The notes under the pieces: generated by a model
What the model was told of the DNA's origin: nothing
What the model saw: the letters and a program-made list of their open reading frames with translations, nothing else
Database searches by the model: none
Program-made: the position numbers and the translations under genes
Assembly: GCA_021307315.1 (NCBI GenBank)
Contig: JAJSPD010000001.1
Location: 744,001-808,000 of the forward strand
DNA length: 64,000 nucleotides
Reading direction: 5' to 3'
From: Bisporella sp. PMI_857
Lineage: Eukaryota > Ascomycota > Leotiomycetes > Helotiales > Helotiaceae
Shown: positions 11,296 through 23,065 of the stretch, one piece after another
Numbering within the stretch: position 1 is the stretch's first letter
How the letters are laid out: every line of letters starts with the position of its first letter

Positions 11296-14256
11296 ATAGA
11301 GATGAATGTTAGAGAAAAGAATCGCTTAGCGGCCATCTTCAGGTCGAACAGTTATGTATTTCAATAAAAGTACTAAAAATAATCGCTGATTCCTCTTTCT
11401 ATGCTCCCCAACAAGTTCGCTCACGCTCAAGCTGAATGGCTGTTTTATCTATGCTGAAGACTGTATTCCTCATAATCTTCGGCCAGAACTCCCACACTCC
11501 GCTTCCCATTTATCGCATCTCTGCCGGTATTAATCATCCAAAGCTTTCACAGCCATATTCTGCGATGCGTTCCGACAAATCAATAGGTCTTCGAATGCGA
11601 CTTCCTCTCAGGATCGGTGTCATATAGGCTACGTCCCGAATCATCACCATACCCTTTTTTGCCAGCTTCTTCAGCTCTCTTCACGAGGTGTGAGAAGTCC
11701 CCATTAGCCAATGTAGAACCTTGCCACCCCTCATGCTCTTTCCATCAAGGGCATTATTGAATTACTGTCCCATGCCGTATGATTCTAAATCCTCAGGAAA
11801 GAATTCCTCATTGATATTCTTAGCTTTGTCTTTCTGTCTTTAGGGTTTGTAGAGGGATCATCCTAGCATCCCAGCCTTGAGTAGACGCAGCTGATACTCA
11901 CACCTTTTGATTCGCCCTGATAACCATTGACCAATTTTTAAAACAGAACACCGTTCTTCAGACTTTCAATTCCACCTGCATCCTTGAAATGATGTGGGTA
12001 GGCCACATGAGGGGCTTTATCATCAATCAGTCGAGTTCCACGGACGAACTACCTCTAGAGGGACTCCTGACAGGAGCCTCTTCGGATAGCGTTCTCTGGA
12101 TTTAGGAGTAGACCCCACAGGAATCAACAGCAAGGCCGGCCTGGACCGTTTAGCCCTCTGCAAATACCAGGTCATTCCAATTAGCCCTTGAAGAAGATTC
12201 CTAGAAACTGGTTTTCCGCCTAATATCTTGCCCTTCCCTCAAGAAACTCTCAAACCTTCCACAATGAGCGCGAAATGATCCATAGCCGGAAATTAGACTT
12301 CCAACAGCAACAGCAACATGCTAAGAAAACGTTCTCTCGTCGATGCCGAAAGCTTTTGTTAAGGGGGTTATGCATAAGAGTGCAACGTGTTGTCCTAGTT
12401 GTATAGGGCTGGGGATGTATTTTTATCGAAGAGGATGAAACATAGGCGTATCTACTCAAGATGGTGGCTGAGGACAATGCCTAGGATCCTAGCTCCTAGA
12501 ATGTAAAATGGTGACTGAGCTGTCATGGGATAGAGTTTGGAGATGTGCTGCGGAGGTTTGCCGAATGGGGTAATTTGTTGACAGGAACTCTATGACAGCT
12601 TGATCCACTGGACCACAAGGGATTTAGCACCCTACCGAAAGCCTAGAGGTTAGCTCTTGTCTTTGGTTATCGCCATTTCAAGTTCATCCAGGAAGAGCAA
12701 TCAATTGCTTTTTAGATACAAGACTGTTTGGCAGTGGACTCTAGATGTAGAAGGTAGTTCAATAATGGCGCCATGAATGAGTAGACCTCAACGAAGGCTA
12801 GGCTGGCGACGTTATGAAAGGTGTATTCATCTCTTAGTAGAAACAGAAAAGATGGCATTTCCTGGTCGCCTAGATATAGGTCCCACAGCTACCCAAGTAT
12901 CAAAATATTGTGGTCGTAACTAGTCGTACAGAAGAGTCGGCCAGTTGACTTCCCATCTCCAAATGTCCGAAGAGGGCTCAGTCTTGAATCAAGTCCATGT
13001 CAAGAGCCTATGAATTCAGCAAGGGTTATACCATCTTCTCTCTGAGAGTGTTTGCGGCCCCTGACCCCTGAAGGAGATTTGTCGATCTGACAGTCATCTC
13101 ACATGTTTGAGATACTTGGCCTTCTTAAGCATTTCATTGGCTCAGAACACTCTTGTACAACATTACCATCTGAACGACATTCTGGGTTTTGATGCCTATG
13201 ATGACTCTGTTATGATCCTTATCGAATCAATGGGAAAAATTCTTTCCACAAGATTACACTGTATTTCCCGTAGGTGTGAATATAAATAGAGCAGACATCA
13301 ACAAGTAAAGCCGCGGTAGGGATACCATGTGTGGAGCGCGGCGCACAAGACAAAGATGAAACAAATGAACCTGAAGCTCACGAAGGGAATTGGTGCCTCG
13401 TTCGTCTTTACTCTCCTCAGCTCATGAGTTAATGGCATCAACTACTTTGACAATCATTATTAGTATATACGTATCTTGTGAGGTACAGTCGCTACGCTTC
13501 CCGTCCTTCCTTTGGCCATCTTCCTCCTATTGTGGTGCGTTGTTTACTGTTCCTGGTAAGGTTTCATGTAATAAGGGGTGCAAATATACCTGCAATTGTT
13601 TCTCATCACCAAGCAAAAAAAACCAAAGGCTGACCAGCCACCCTAAGGTCATTGACCTCACACTCTTTTAGAAACTTCCATCTTGCCTTGCTTTGTTCAC
13701 TCTAGATCACAGTCGCATCCTCGCAATCTTCTTCTCACGGCTGTGGACCAAATAAACAAAAGCGCCACAACCCGGAATTAGGTCAAACCACTCTCCTTAG
13801 ATCTTTTGCAGCTGTAACATCTCTCAGCTACATTCTCGCCACTGTCAATACTAATAATCAGTGCAAGAAATACTTCCTAGCTGTCCTGGCATTCATACAA
13901 CGTGATATATTCCATTGTTGCCAGCACACGAAATAATTTTGTTGTTCACATCGGTGGCTTGCCACACTAGTGAATCCGCGCAACCTCCTCATTTTCGACC
14001 GCCGTTCTGACATCTCCCCGTCTACACAACATCACAAATCAACCACGCTCGTTCAGAATCGGAGGATCAACTGCAGACGATCGGACTTGTGCAATACCCA
14101 AACAATAATCTTGTAATAGATCAATTGGTGGACTGTTATGGAATAGACGGCGCCTGAAAAGCAGAGCGAACGAAAAACGCGGTCTACGCCGAGATCGTTC
14201 ACGACGTCGTCGACTGCGCGCAAGTAGGATCACCGCGACCGCTTGCGGGCTCAGCA
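11296..14256. other. Intergenic region with degenerate sequence and RAX2 promoter
   Basis: About 3 kb without an intact gene. 11296-11400 is probably the ValRS 3' UTR. Roughly 11,420-12,110 reads on the minus strand like broken coding sequence (separate entry). 12,110-13,300 has scattered short open frames on both strands that I cannot join. 13,300-14,256 is the presumed RAX2 promoter and leader. Composition is not strongly AT-rich, so I see no sign of RIP. Confidence 0.4.
11420..12110 (-). pseudogene. Possible decayed protein-coding gene, family not recognised
   Basis: Reading the minus strand downwards, protein-like stretches occur in different frames with stops between. Examples are KAPHVAYPHHFKDAGGIESL followed by KNGVLF and a TAA then KLVNGYQGESKG; further on ANGDFSHLVKRAEEAGKKGY in one frame and MIRDVAYMTPILRGSRIRRP continuing into IDLSERIAEYGCESFG in another. 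Amino-acid composition is gene-like but the frame breaks repeatedly and no start-to-stop model with introns works. I do not recognise the family. It could be chance open sequence. Confidence 0.3.
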
Positions 14257-17200
14257 ATGAGGATCTCCTTGCGGCCCAGTCAATCACATGGCAAATCTTT
14301 ATCATCAAGCCTCAATGTTTTATCACGATACCTTGCCCTGACACCGATTCTACTCACAACATTTGTAGGGGCTGTTGCCTTCAACCCTGTACCTTCGCCA
14401 AACCTTGATCTCGACTCTCTAGGCCGCGTTGCATTAGCTGGCGACTTTGAAGGTATCTCACTGTATCAGTTTGAGGGGCAGAATGAGAACGGTTTCAGCA
14501 CAAATGGCAGCCAGTCTGTCCTTTCACGCTTCCCCAATGGCGGGTTTGCGACTCTAGCTTCAGCCGATGCTGGTATTCATGCGATGTGCTCTTTTACCAT
14601 GCAGGATGGCACAGATGGAGGCGTCATAGTAGGAGGCAACTTCACGAGTCTTGGAGGAATTGAATCACAAGGTGTTGCAATGTTTAACTCGACGACAGGA
14701 TCGATAACGCCGTTGAGTGGACTGTCAGGACAGGTCTCAGCATTACTTTGTGATAAGGATACGAATACAGTATATGTCGGGGGGAGCTTCATAGGCGCGA
14801 ACTCCACAAACGCCATCGCCTGGGTGGGTACGGCCGGCTGGACCAACCTTCCCTTTGCTGGCTTCAATGGACCTGTCACATCCATATCGAAGGCATCTAA
14901 CGGGCATATCATATTTGGAGGAACTTTCACGGGTCTCGGGAATGCAACAGGCCCAAATCTACCTGATCAGCAGATAATCAATATCTCGACTAGTAACGTT
15001 ACAAGCGGCTCATCATCTTCGACGGCAGGCTTCAGCGATCCAAGGAACATTATTTGCAAAACTGATGGGACTGATGGGGCTGGAAATACATGGCTGCTAG
15101 CTGATAACACTCCGGGCTTCTGGGATGCGTCTTTCGGTTTTGGGTTCCAACCGACAAAGCTGAGACTGTGGAATACTCGTCAGGATGGGCGTGGTGCAAA
15201 GACGTGGCGGTTCACAGCGCATCCGATTAACGGCATCATGAACTTGACTTATATCGACCCAGTAACTAAGGAGAATGCGTCTTGCTCCTCGGAGTGCCCG
15301 TTAAGCAATGATCCAAATATCAAGTTTCAGGACTTTCACTTTGTCAATGTTATAGGAATGAGCGGCTTTCGTGTCGACATTTCTGATTGGTATGGGAGTG
15401 GTGGCGGTTTGAATGGCATCGAGCTGTTCCAGGATGATATATACTCTTATGCTATCCCTTCATTCAACGAACCCAACTGTACGAGTATTGACTTTGCATC
15501 AACCTCAACACCAACTGGCCCTTGGACTGTCACGCCTTCACGCCAAAGTCTATCGCAGTACTTATCAGCTAACGTAACCGACGCAGATACTACGTCTGTG
15601 GTTTTTCTTCCTGATATCAAACAATCTGGCAATTACTCCGTCAACATGTATACCCCTGGATGCCTCCAAGATGATAGTTGTGGTAAACGAGGACGAGTTA
15701 ATATTACTGGCATCATGGCAACAGGTGCCTCAAGTGCAGGATTTACCACAGAAATCTTCCAGACCAACAACTTTGACAAATATGATCAAATCTACTTCGG
15801 GTTTATTGAAGCTGGGACTGGTTCTTTCCGTCCATCGGTCACACTCTCGCCTATTGCTGGCCAAAACATTCCAGACTATTCTATCGTTGCTCAGCGAGTT
15901 GGCTTCACTCTTATCTCCTCAAGCGGCGGTCTCAATAACCTGTTTGAGTACGACACAACGCAAATTGTGATCGATACCATCGATCTGGATAATTCCACAT
16001 TCAACAAAGCTGGTGTAGCTCTCGGAACAGCATCTGAGGTCAATACATTGGTAACTTCTGGCAGCACCACATTCGTAGGCGGTAATTTCACTACATCTAC
16101 ATTTAACAATATATTCGCAATCGTCGCCAGTGAGGCTAGTCCATTGACTGGAAGTGGCTTGAATGGAGAGGTGAAAACATTGTTCCTGAATGGGTCAACT
16201 CTCTATGTCGGTGGTAAGTTTACCAATACAACCACCGGCGGCATCGCAGGGCTCAATAATGTGGCTGCATACGACACCTCCAGTAACGCGTGGACTGCTT
16301 TGGGAGCTGGCGTCAACGGTGTTGTGAAGTCAGCAGTGCCGCTCACACTCAATATTACCGCCAATACACCGGAAACCGTCATTACATTTACTGGTAATTT
16401 TGACCAAGTGCAAGCCTTCGGTACGAATAAGGCGACCTCTGTTAACGGTTTCGCGATCTGGGTGCCATCTCAGGAGAACTGGTTACAGAATCTAGGTGGA
16501 GGGACTATGAGGATTGACGGAGTGCTTACTGCTTCTGTAGACCTTCCAGGCGGCGATTCCCTCTTTGCTGGATCCTTGTCCTCGTCTCAGCTGCTTGCAA
16601 ACGGTGCGGTATCACTTACATCTGCAGGCAATCTGAATAGCCTTCCGATTCAGATCCAATCATCACAATCGCAATCCCAATCGAGCCTAGCTAAACGTGC
16701 CGGTAGTGCTCAGAATGTATCTGGCGTTGTGACAGGACTATTCTACGAAGAGGGCGACCGCAACCTAACAATTCTTGGTGGACACTTTACTGCAACTGGT
16801 TCTAATGGGTCGGATGTTAATAATCTGGCTTTCATCGATGGTTCAAATAATGATACCGTTACTGGCGTTGGCTCAGACTTGTCAAACGCTTCAACATTTA
16901 AGTCTTTAGCCGTGCAAGGTACTACGCTTTATGCTGGAGGATCAGTCACAGGAACGGTCAACGGAATTAATGTGAACGGGATTATATCGTACAACTTAGC
17001 GGCTCCATCCTTCAGTAACCAACCACCTGCCTTAGCTGGAGATTCAGTTTCGGTAAACGCTATCACGATCAAGCCTGACTCATCCGATGTATATGTTGGT
17101 GGAAGCTTTTTACAAGCAGGCTCCCTGGATTGTCCTGCTGTCTGTGTCTATACAACTAGCGCGTCTCAATGGAATCGACCAGGGTCAAATCTAGGCGGCT

Positions 17201-18021
17201 CCGTTAGTGTTATGGCTTGGGCAAGCTCAAGCTCCCTGATCGTCGGAGGAGAACTGTCAGTCAATGGAGCAAATGTTCCGTTAGCGACGTATGATGCGAA
17301 AACTCAGACATGGGCTGTAGCCGCTGGAGCAGAAACAATTCCAGGGCCCGTGGCTGCCCTTGCAGCTGCGAATAATGATGCCTCTGACCTCTGGATTGCA
17401 GGCACTGCTTCTAATGGCTCATCATACCTAATGAAATCCACAAGTGGTACATGGAATACAGTTGGGGATGTATTCGGCACTGGAAGCGTTATTCGTGGTC
17501 TCCAAGTCTTATCACTCAGCAAGAACCACAATGAAACCGGTTTAGTTTCCAAAGATGAAACGCTAATGATTACTGGAGCATTGGTTCTGCCAGGGTTTGG
17601 TAATGCCTCGTCGGCGCTTTACAATGGCGCGACCTTCACTCCCTTCGCGCTTACCAGCTCTTCATCCAACACTGGTGGCAGCCTTTCTCAAATCGTCTCT
17701 CAAAAGCAGGTCACATTCAATAAGAAAGGTAAGATTACCACTCCAAACTATGACTCGTAAGCTAACCGGGCCTCAGGTGCTGGTATGAAAATTGGTTTTA
17801 TCATTTTGATTGGCCTTGCCATTGCTCTTGGTGGCGTTTTCCTTATAGTCCTAGGTGGTCTCTTCATCGAGCGCCTACGCAAGAAGCGTCGAGGCTATAT
17901 TCCAGTGCCGACATCAACCTATGACCGAGGCGCTGCGATGACGCGACTACCGCCATCACAGCTTTTCAGCTCGATAGGACAAAGCCGGAGCGGAATCGAA
18001 AAGCAAGGGACGAGGATTTAA
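14257..18021 (+). CDS. RAX2: Rax2-like cortical polarity marker, single-pass membrane protein
   Basis: Large surface protein that in yeast marks cell poles for bud-site selection and in hyphal fungi helps direct polarised growth and septation. Exons 14257-17728 and 17777-18021 (intron 17729-17776) give 1238 aa. An N-terminal hydrophobic signal sequence lies at about residues 24-43. The long extracellular part carries repeated propeller-like motifs: VIVGGNFTSLGG, VYVGGSFIGAN, IIFGGTFTGLGN, TFVGGNFTTS, LYVGGKFTNTT, VYVGGSFLQAG, with many N-glycosylation sequons. The second exon supplies a transmembrane helix (IGFIILIGLAIALGGVFLIV) followed by a basic stop-transfer (ERLRKKRRG) and a cytosolic tail of about 50 residues. 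A Lys-Arg after SSLA, at about residues 812-813 between the two halves of the ectodomain, is a possible Kex2 site. The family call is confident. Confidence 0.9.
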
Positions 18022-21000
18022 GCCACTAATGACGGCGTTTGGGTTGGGTACGGCGTTCAGGATAGGCGGGCCTGCCTTTCTACATTTCTTGACTATCATT
18101 TGCAACGGCGTCGGAGTTCGCTCCTTCTAGAGCTAGCTGTCTTTTTTTTTGCAGCTCCTTCCAACAGCACCAAGCAGTGCGATGATCTGCGGACAATTTC
18201 TTTTCACTTCTCGACAAATACGGTTGAGGACCTAATGTTTAGAGCTACTACACACCCTTTTGCTCCATGATTTTCATCCGAACACAATCTTCTCTTTGTA
18301 TGATAGTATCTTCCGCAGCCACGCCACAAGGTTGCTTTTAGGGGTTAGGAATGAGCAGACCTCCATCATGTGTATGTCAAAAGTCATGTAATATATTCAG
18401 GTGCTGTTTCTTCGGCAAACCGAATGAGTATAGAAATGGAAAATCAAATAAAATTTTGAGTCATCTGTGCCTTCTTCATGCAATGTGATACTTTACACTG
18501 CATTATTTGAAAAGCTAGCTCCTTTGCCCTCACTTATTTTGTGTTGCAACCATGCCATGCCAATGGAGCACCAGCATGGGATAAAATAATAAGCAAGCAG
18601 TATAAAATTCAGCCATTCTACGACCCGAGTCAGTTCTCATATTTGTTGGTAAGAGAGCTGATTAGTTTGGTCGCCGTTCTAAAGATATAAAATAAAAATC
18701 CCAACATTTCAGGGAAGAATTACCGGCAGGTGGCGGTATTTGGTAAGATAGCAACTGTCTGGATGAGTATGTATAGAGACACCAGGAGAAAAACACAAAC
18801 TTCCGTTATCCTGTAGTCGACCAACACCGTAAAGATCATACATCTGATAGCGATGCTTTCCTCTGGTCGTGGTTTCAAGGAACCGCCGGGCTCCTCTTTA
18901 GGAGCCGGAAAGCCCGCGTTCCAGATATACCCAGCCGGGCACCTGTACATAGCGCGCAGGTTCGGAGAGGCGACTCGAGCGCTTGGCCATATACCGTACT
19001 AGCTTTCAGATAGGCTTCACAGCCTCTGGAATATGCCAGGGCGGGCCGCGCGGAAACCTGGCATATGGGGTTTGTAGGAACGAGCGGGCGAGAAGGGACG
19101 AGGCGTCATACCAATAAACGCTGATCCTTTTCACCTGCGCCGCCCGCGTTCCCTCGAAAATCCAACGGCAAACGGCGCGGCGACGACATAGGAGGCGCAA
19201 TGATTGCGGAGGGCATGTTTTGAGGAGGAGACGCCGGTTCCGCATGTTCGTCTGTGAAGGGTGGGCAGGTGAGAAACCTGGTCTTCTATGACATGGGCTG
19301 ATCATCTGCGAACTTTGTAAACGCAGATTCGCATTACTATGCTCATGAGCCGAAGCATTAGTTTTGTCATCGCTTGTGAAATGTCAGTCGGTCTGAGACC
19401 TACGAAAGACCTGATCCTGCAAAGTGTCTCTTGCTTGTTCAATGACGAGGAGGTTGGGACCAGCCTGCCACGCTGGAGAAGAAAGAGGATTGTGTGCTGA
19501 GAGGATTGGGGTAGTTCAAAACAGGAATCTACCCATAGCCGCTTTTCACGTTTTGGATCCAATTGCCCTTGTTGGCATACATTTGGGCTTGCAGACGAGA
19601 GTGAGATTATGGGAATGGAGATTCTTTTCCCTCCAGCTAGCTACTATGCTATATAAATGTGGTACGTTGCAAGACTGCAGCTGTATCAACTCTTTGGAAG
19701 ATAAGTTATTCATAGATGTGCTGTCCAACACATTACTCGAATAGAGATTTTCCGTAATATTGCACTGTTAGGAGCGCTGTGCAATTATGTATATTTAGTG
19801 ATGATCTTTGCATTCTTCGGTAAGTCTGTCATCGGTTGCAGGATCCTGAACATTAAATTTCCTATCTTTTAAGATGTAGACGTGCAACCTTTTAGATCTG
19901 TGATGGTGAGAACTTCATCATAGGCAAGTTATACTACAGTGAAGCTTATAACTGAGGTTTTTGGATGTCATACTGATGTTAACCCGAGTGAACTACTAGT
20001 GAAACAGAGAACTGGGAAGGAGAGCTACATAAATGGGACGAGTATCTTGCTGTCCGCACCTGGCATTTCTACGTTCTTTTGTTTCTCTACACTTGATTCA
20101 TTCTACCAGAGAGAAGTCACAACAAAAAAGGAACCTTTCTATGCAGCGCCGCTCCTTCTTGTTGCAAAGTTAGAGCAGCCCCCTATAACCGCGAACTTCC
20201 TCGGTGAAAGGAAACGAATATTCTCGACTCGGCAACTAGGATAATTTGATAGCAGGCGAAGCTGATAGAAGAAGGCAGGAGTGTCGATCAATCTCAATAT
20301 TGCCACGGGCTTATGATAGGTATTCCTTCGCGTAACTTCTCTGCTCTTTTAATACTGGTAAGAAATATGATGGCCGTTAAGTAGGCTAGCCATTGATAAG
20401 AGGTGGCCCGTATTTACTTTGTGACGAGCAGGAGAGGAGACACCACGGCATTCCGGATCATATGGAAAGGAGCTAGCTAGCATGTCATGCGGGTTCCGTA
20501 CGGCCGGCTCAACTCAGTTTGATTTTCAGACTCTGCTAGATCGATGCCCTGTGACGGTTCAGGGGCGCGGAAACACACCACTGCATGCTTTAGGTAGGTG
20601 CTGTAAAAGGCCGTGAAGCAAGGTATGCGTGGCAAACGTGTTGTGCTTAAGTTACGCTGCCAACACGAGTAGCCTCAGCTGGTATGAGACCGCAGTTGAA
20701 AAGTCTTCCTTCGAGCTACGTGATTACCTGTGTTTACATGCTTTGATTTTGAACCCGCTTCACCCTAGGGTGTTTCAACAATGGGATTGCTAGATGGAGA
20801 CGTAATATGGGAGAGCCTAGTAACATTATAAAATTCTTGCCAATTGAAGCACCTTAGCGATTTAGGAGGCCTGAGAGTGTTACTCCTAGCGATACTCCAT
20901 GGTATCCATTTTCACATAAGCATGAGTTCGAGTCAGGTACTGAATACATGAGGGCAAATATTAGGGAAGCACAAATAGATTTGCTTGCTATACAGATATT

Positions 21001-21630
21001 GACATTTCATACACTTTGATCTCCAAGCTTGTAAAGCGGTACAACTCCTTGACTATGCGGAGTGAACCTATTATTCCACAGACCTGGACGTCTTCGCATC
21101 GCTCCCCCAACCAAACGCTATCATCAGAAAGTGACATCTCAGCATCCAGGGAGGTTTTCTGGAGTGTGCAGACCTCAGAACTTGTAGGTGCTGATCACTT
21201 CCTCCATGAAAATAATATTGGACAGGTAAGATCAGAACAGGGTTCAGAAGCCTGCAGTTTTTCCAAAACAAAGGCAATCTTGATGCTCACGACCGGCAAG
21301 GCACGAAAGGAATCTAGTCATTCCTCGCCATAATGTGCTTCCAACATGCTGAGAATGGATATGTGCTCTAGACTTTTGCGGCCCTGCACCTTTGGACCTG
21401 TAGTGATCAGCGAGCGATATTGAATTTTAGCTCGCCCGGGGCCGGCGATCTCTCTGGTTGCCCGTGCGTCTATGCACGAGAAATGAGCCTGCTGCTGATC
21501 TTCACCGTGACAGATGCGGTTGTTGGGATTACCGACTTTTGGCCATGGGCAATTGCGTGTTGAGCCGGATGTCGAAGATCTTTTAGACTCTTTTTTTTGT
21601 CTTTGCGAAATGGGGCCAGAGTACGAGAAT

Positions 21631-21657
21631 CACCACCACCACCACCACCAGCAGCAG
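21631..21657. repeat. CAC/CAG trinucleotide microsatellite
   Basis: Six CAC/ACC units followed by CAG units. Simple repeat inside the gene-free region; no coding context. Confidence 0.8.
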
Positions 21658-22431
21658 TATGTTCTACCAAGCAAAAGAGTAGATGAACCGGCTGCGTAAA
21701 TCACAGGGTGTGATATTGGGAAAACTCTCCGGGAACCGCCGATACGTCTGCCATTGTAGCTAAACTTCCTACCATAGCCATATCGTCAAAGTACCCCCTC
21801 CCCCGTTGTCAGCAAATAAACCTCGAATGCCCGTTGCGAGTGAGTAAGACAGGTCAAATTAGCAACTAAACTCTCAGCCTCTTTCTTCAGAAAAGGCCCG
21901 TTAAAGACGATGGCAAGTCCCATGGGCCCCAGGAATCCGTGCGCGCGCAAGCCGCCCTGGCCCCCTCTCCCTGGCAGTGGGAGATCGACGATCATGAACA
22001 TGCACCGGGTGTGAAAAAAGGTTTTGATTTTCATACAGTACCGGACTTCCAGCACCGTGTTACCAATACCAGTCAGTCACCTGCGTTCCCCGCATCCCGA
22101 CCGTCGTCTGAACATTTTGACTGACTGCCGGGGGGAAGGGATTCGTCTAATCATTTCCTCTGTGCTTTTATGCCCTATGCCCTATGCCTCACTTTTTTAC
22201 TTCTCTCTTTTTATCCTTACTGACTCGCGAGGTTTAAAGGGGGGAGAGGGGATAGAGTAATGTAATTCAACAAAGACCCATCTTTTGTGCACATTTCTTT
22301 CCATGGGGAAGAGCGGGAGCAGCGGGAGAATCAAAACATTAGCAGCTCGTGTTGAAAGGAAAGCAACATGACGACTTTGATAAGTCGAGCAGGGTTATGA
22401 CAAGGGCGTTCAAACCTTCCCAAAAAAAAAA

Positions 22432-22495
22432 AGTAAAAAAAAGTAAAAAAATTAGAGAGAGAAAGACCGAGATAGAGAGAGAGGGAGAAAAAGGG
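22432..22495. repeat. Purine tract (A runs, then GA repeats)
   Basis: Runs of 11, 8 and 7 A separated by GT, followed by GAGAGA-type sequence. Almost pure purine on the plus strand for more than 60 bases. Confidence 0.8.
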
Positions 22496-23024
22496 ATACT
22501 CCGTAAACATGCAATGAGAAGCATGATGAAGCTGTCAAATCTACGAATCTGCCAATCTAACAATCTCTTATTACCGGATTCGGCTCAGAAGCGAAATGTT
22601 TCATGTTTCAGGACGCCTCATCCGTGCAATTAGCTGCTGATCACACTGACCTATCCCTGCTCGCCTCTTCCCCCCCACCTGCCCCCTCCCCTTTGGTTGT
22701 CTCCTCCCTTTTAGTGTTTATACACCCTGGTCTCCCCCACGGTGGAAATCCCTGTTCTGCTCATTTCCAATGCTTGTCTTGGCATCTATTGTTCAGTAAC
22801 CATGCCGTCCCGTAGATCTTCCCCCCAAACAATGAAAAATGACAGAAATGGGAGTTAGACAGCGGAAAAAAAAGACGTTTGATGATTTAGAAACAGCCTT
22901 ATACAGTACCAAACCATGCCATACATAATCTTAAATTTTGCCCGAGAATCTCGCCGATCTGAAGTTTCTTGTTCAACTTTTTTGATTTGGTTCCCAACGC
23001 TTGGCTTTTGGCGGCGTGAGCTTG

Positions 23025-23065
23025 AGAGGAGGAAGAAGAAGAAGAAGGGGAAGAGAGGGGATGAA
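23025..23065. repeat. GGA/GAA-rich purine tract
   Basis: GAG/GAA/GGG units with no pyrimidine over most of about 40 bases. Such tracts are common in fungal promoters. Confidence 0.75.
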
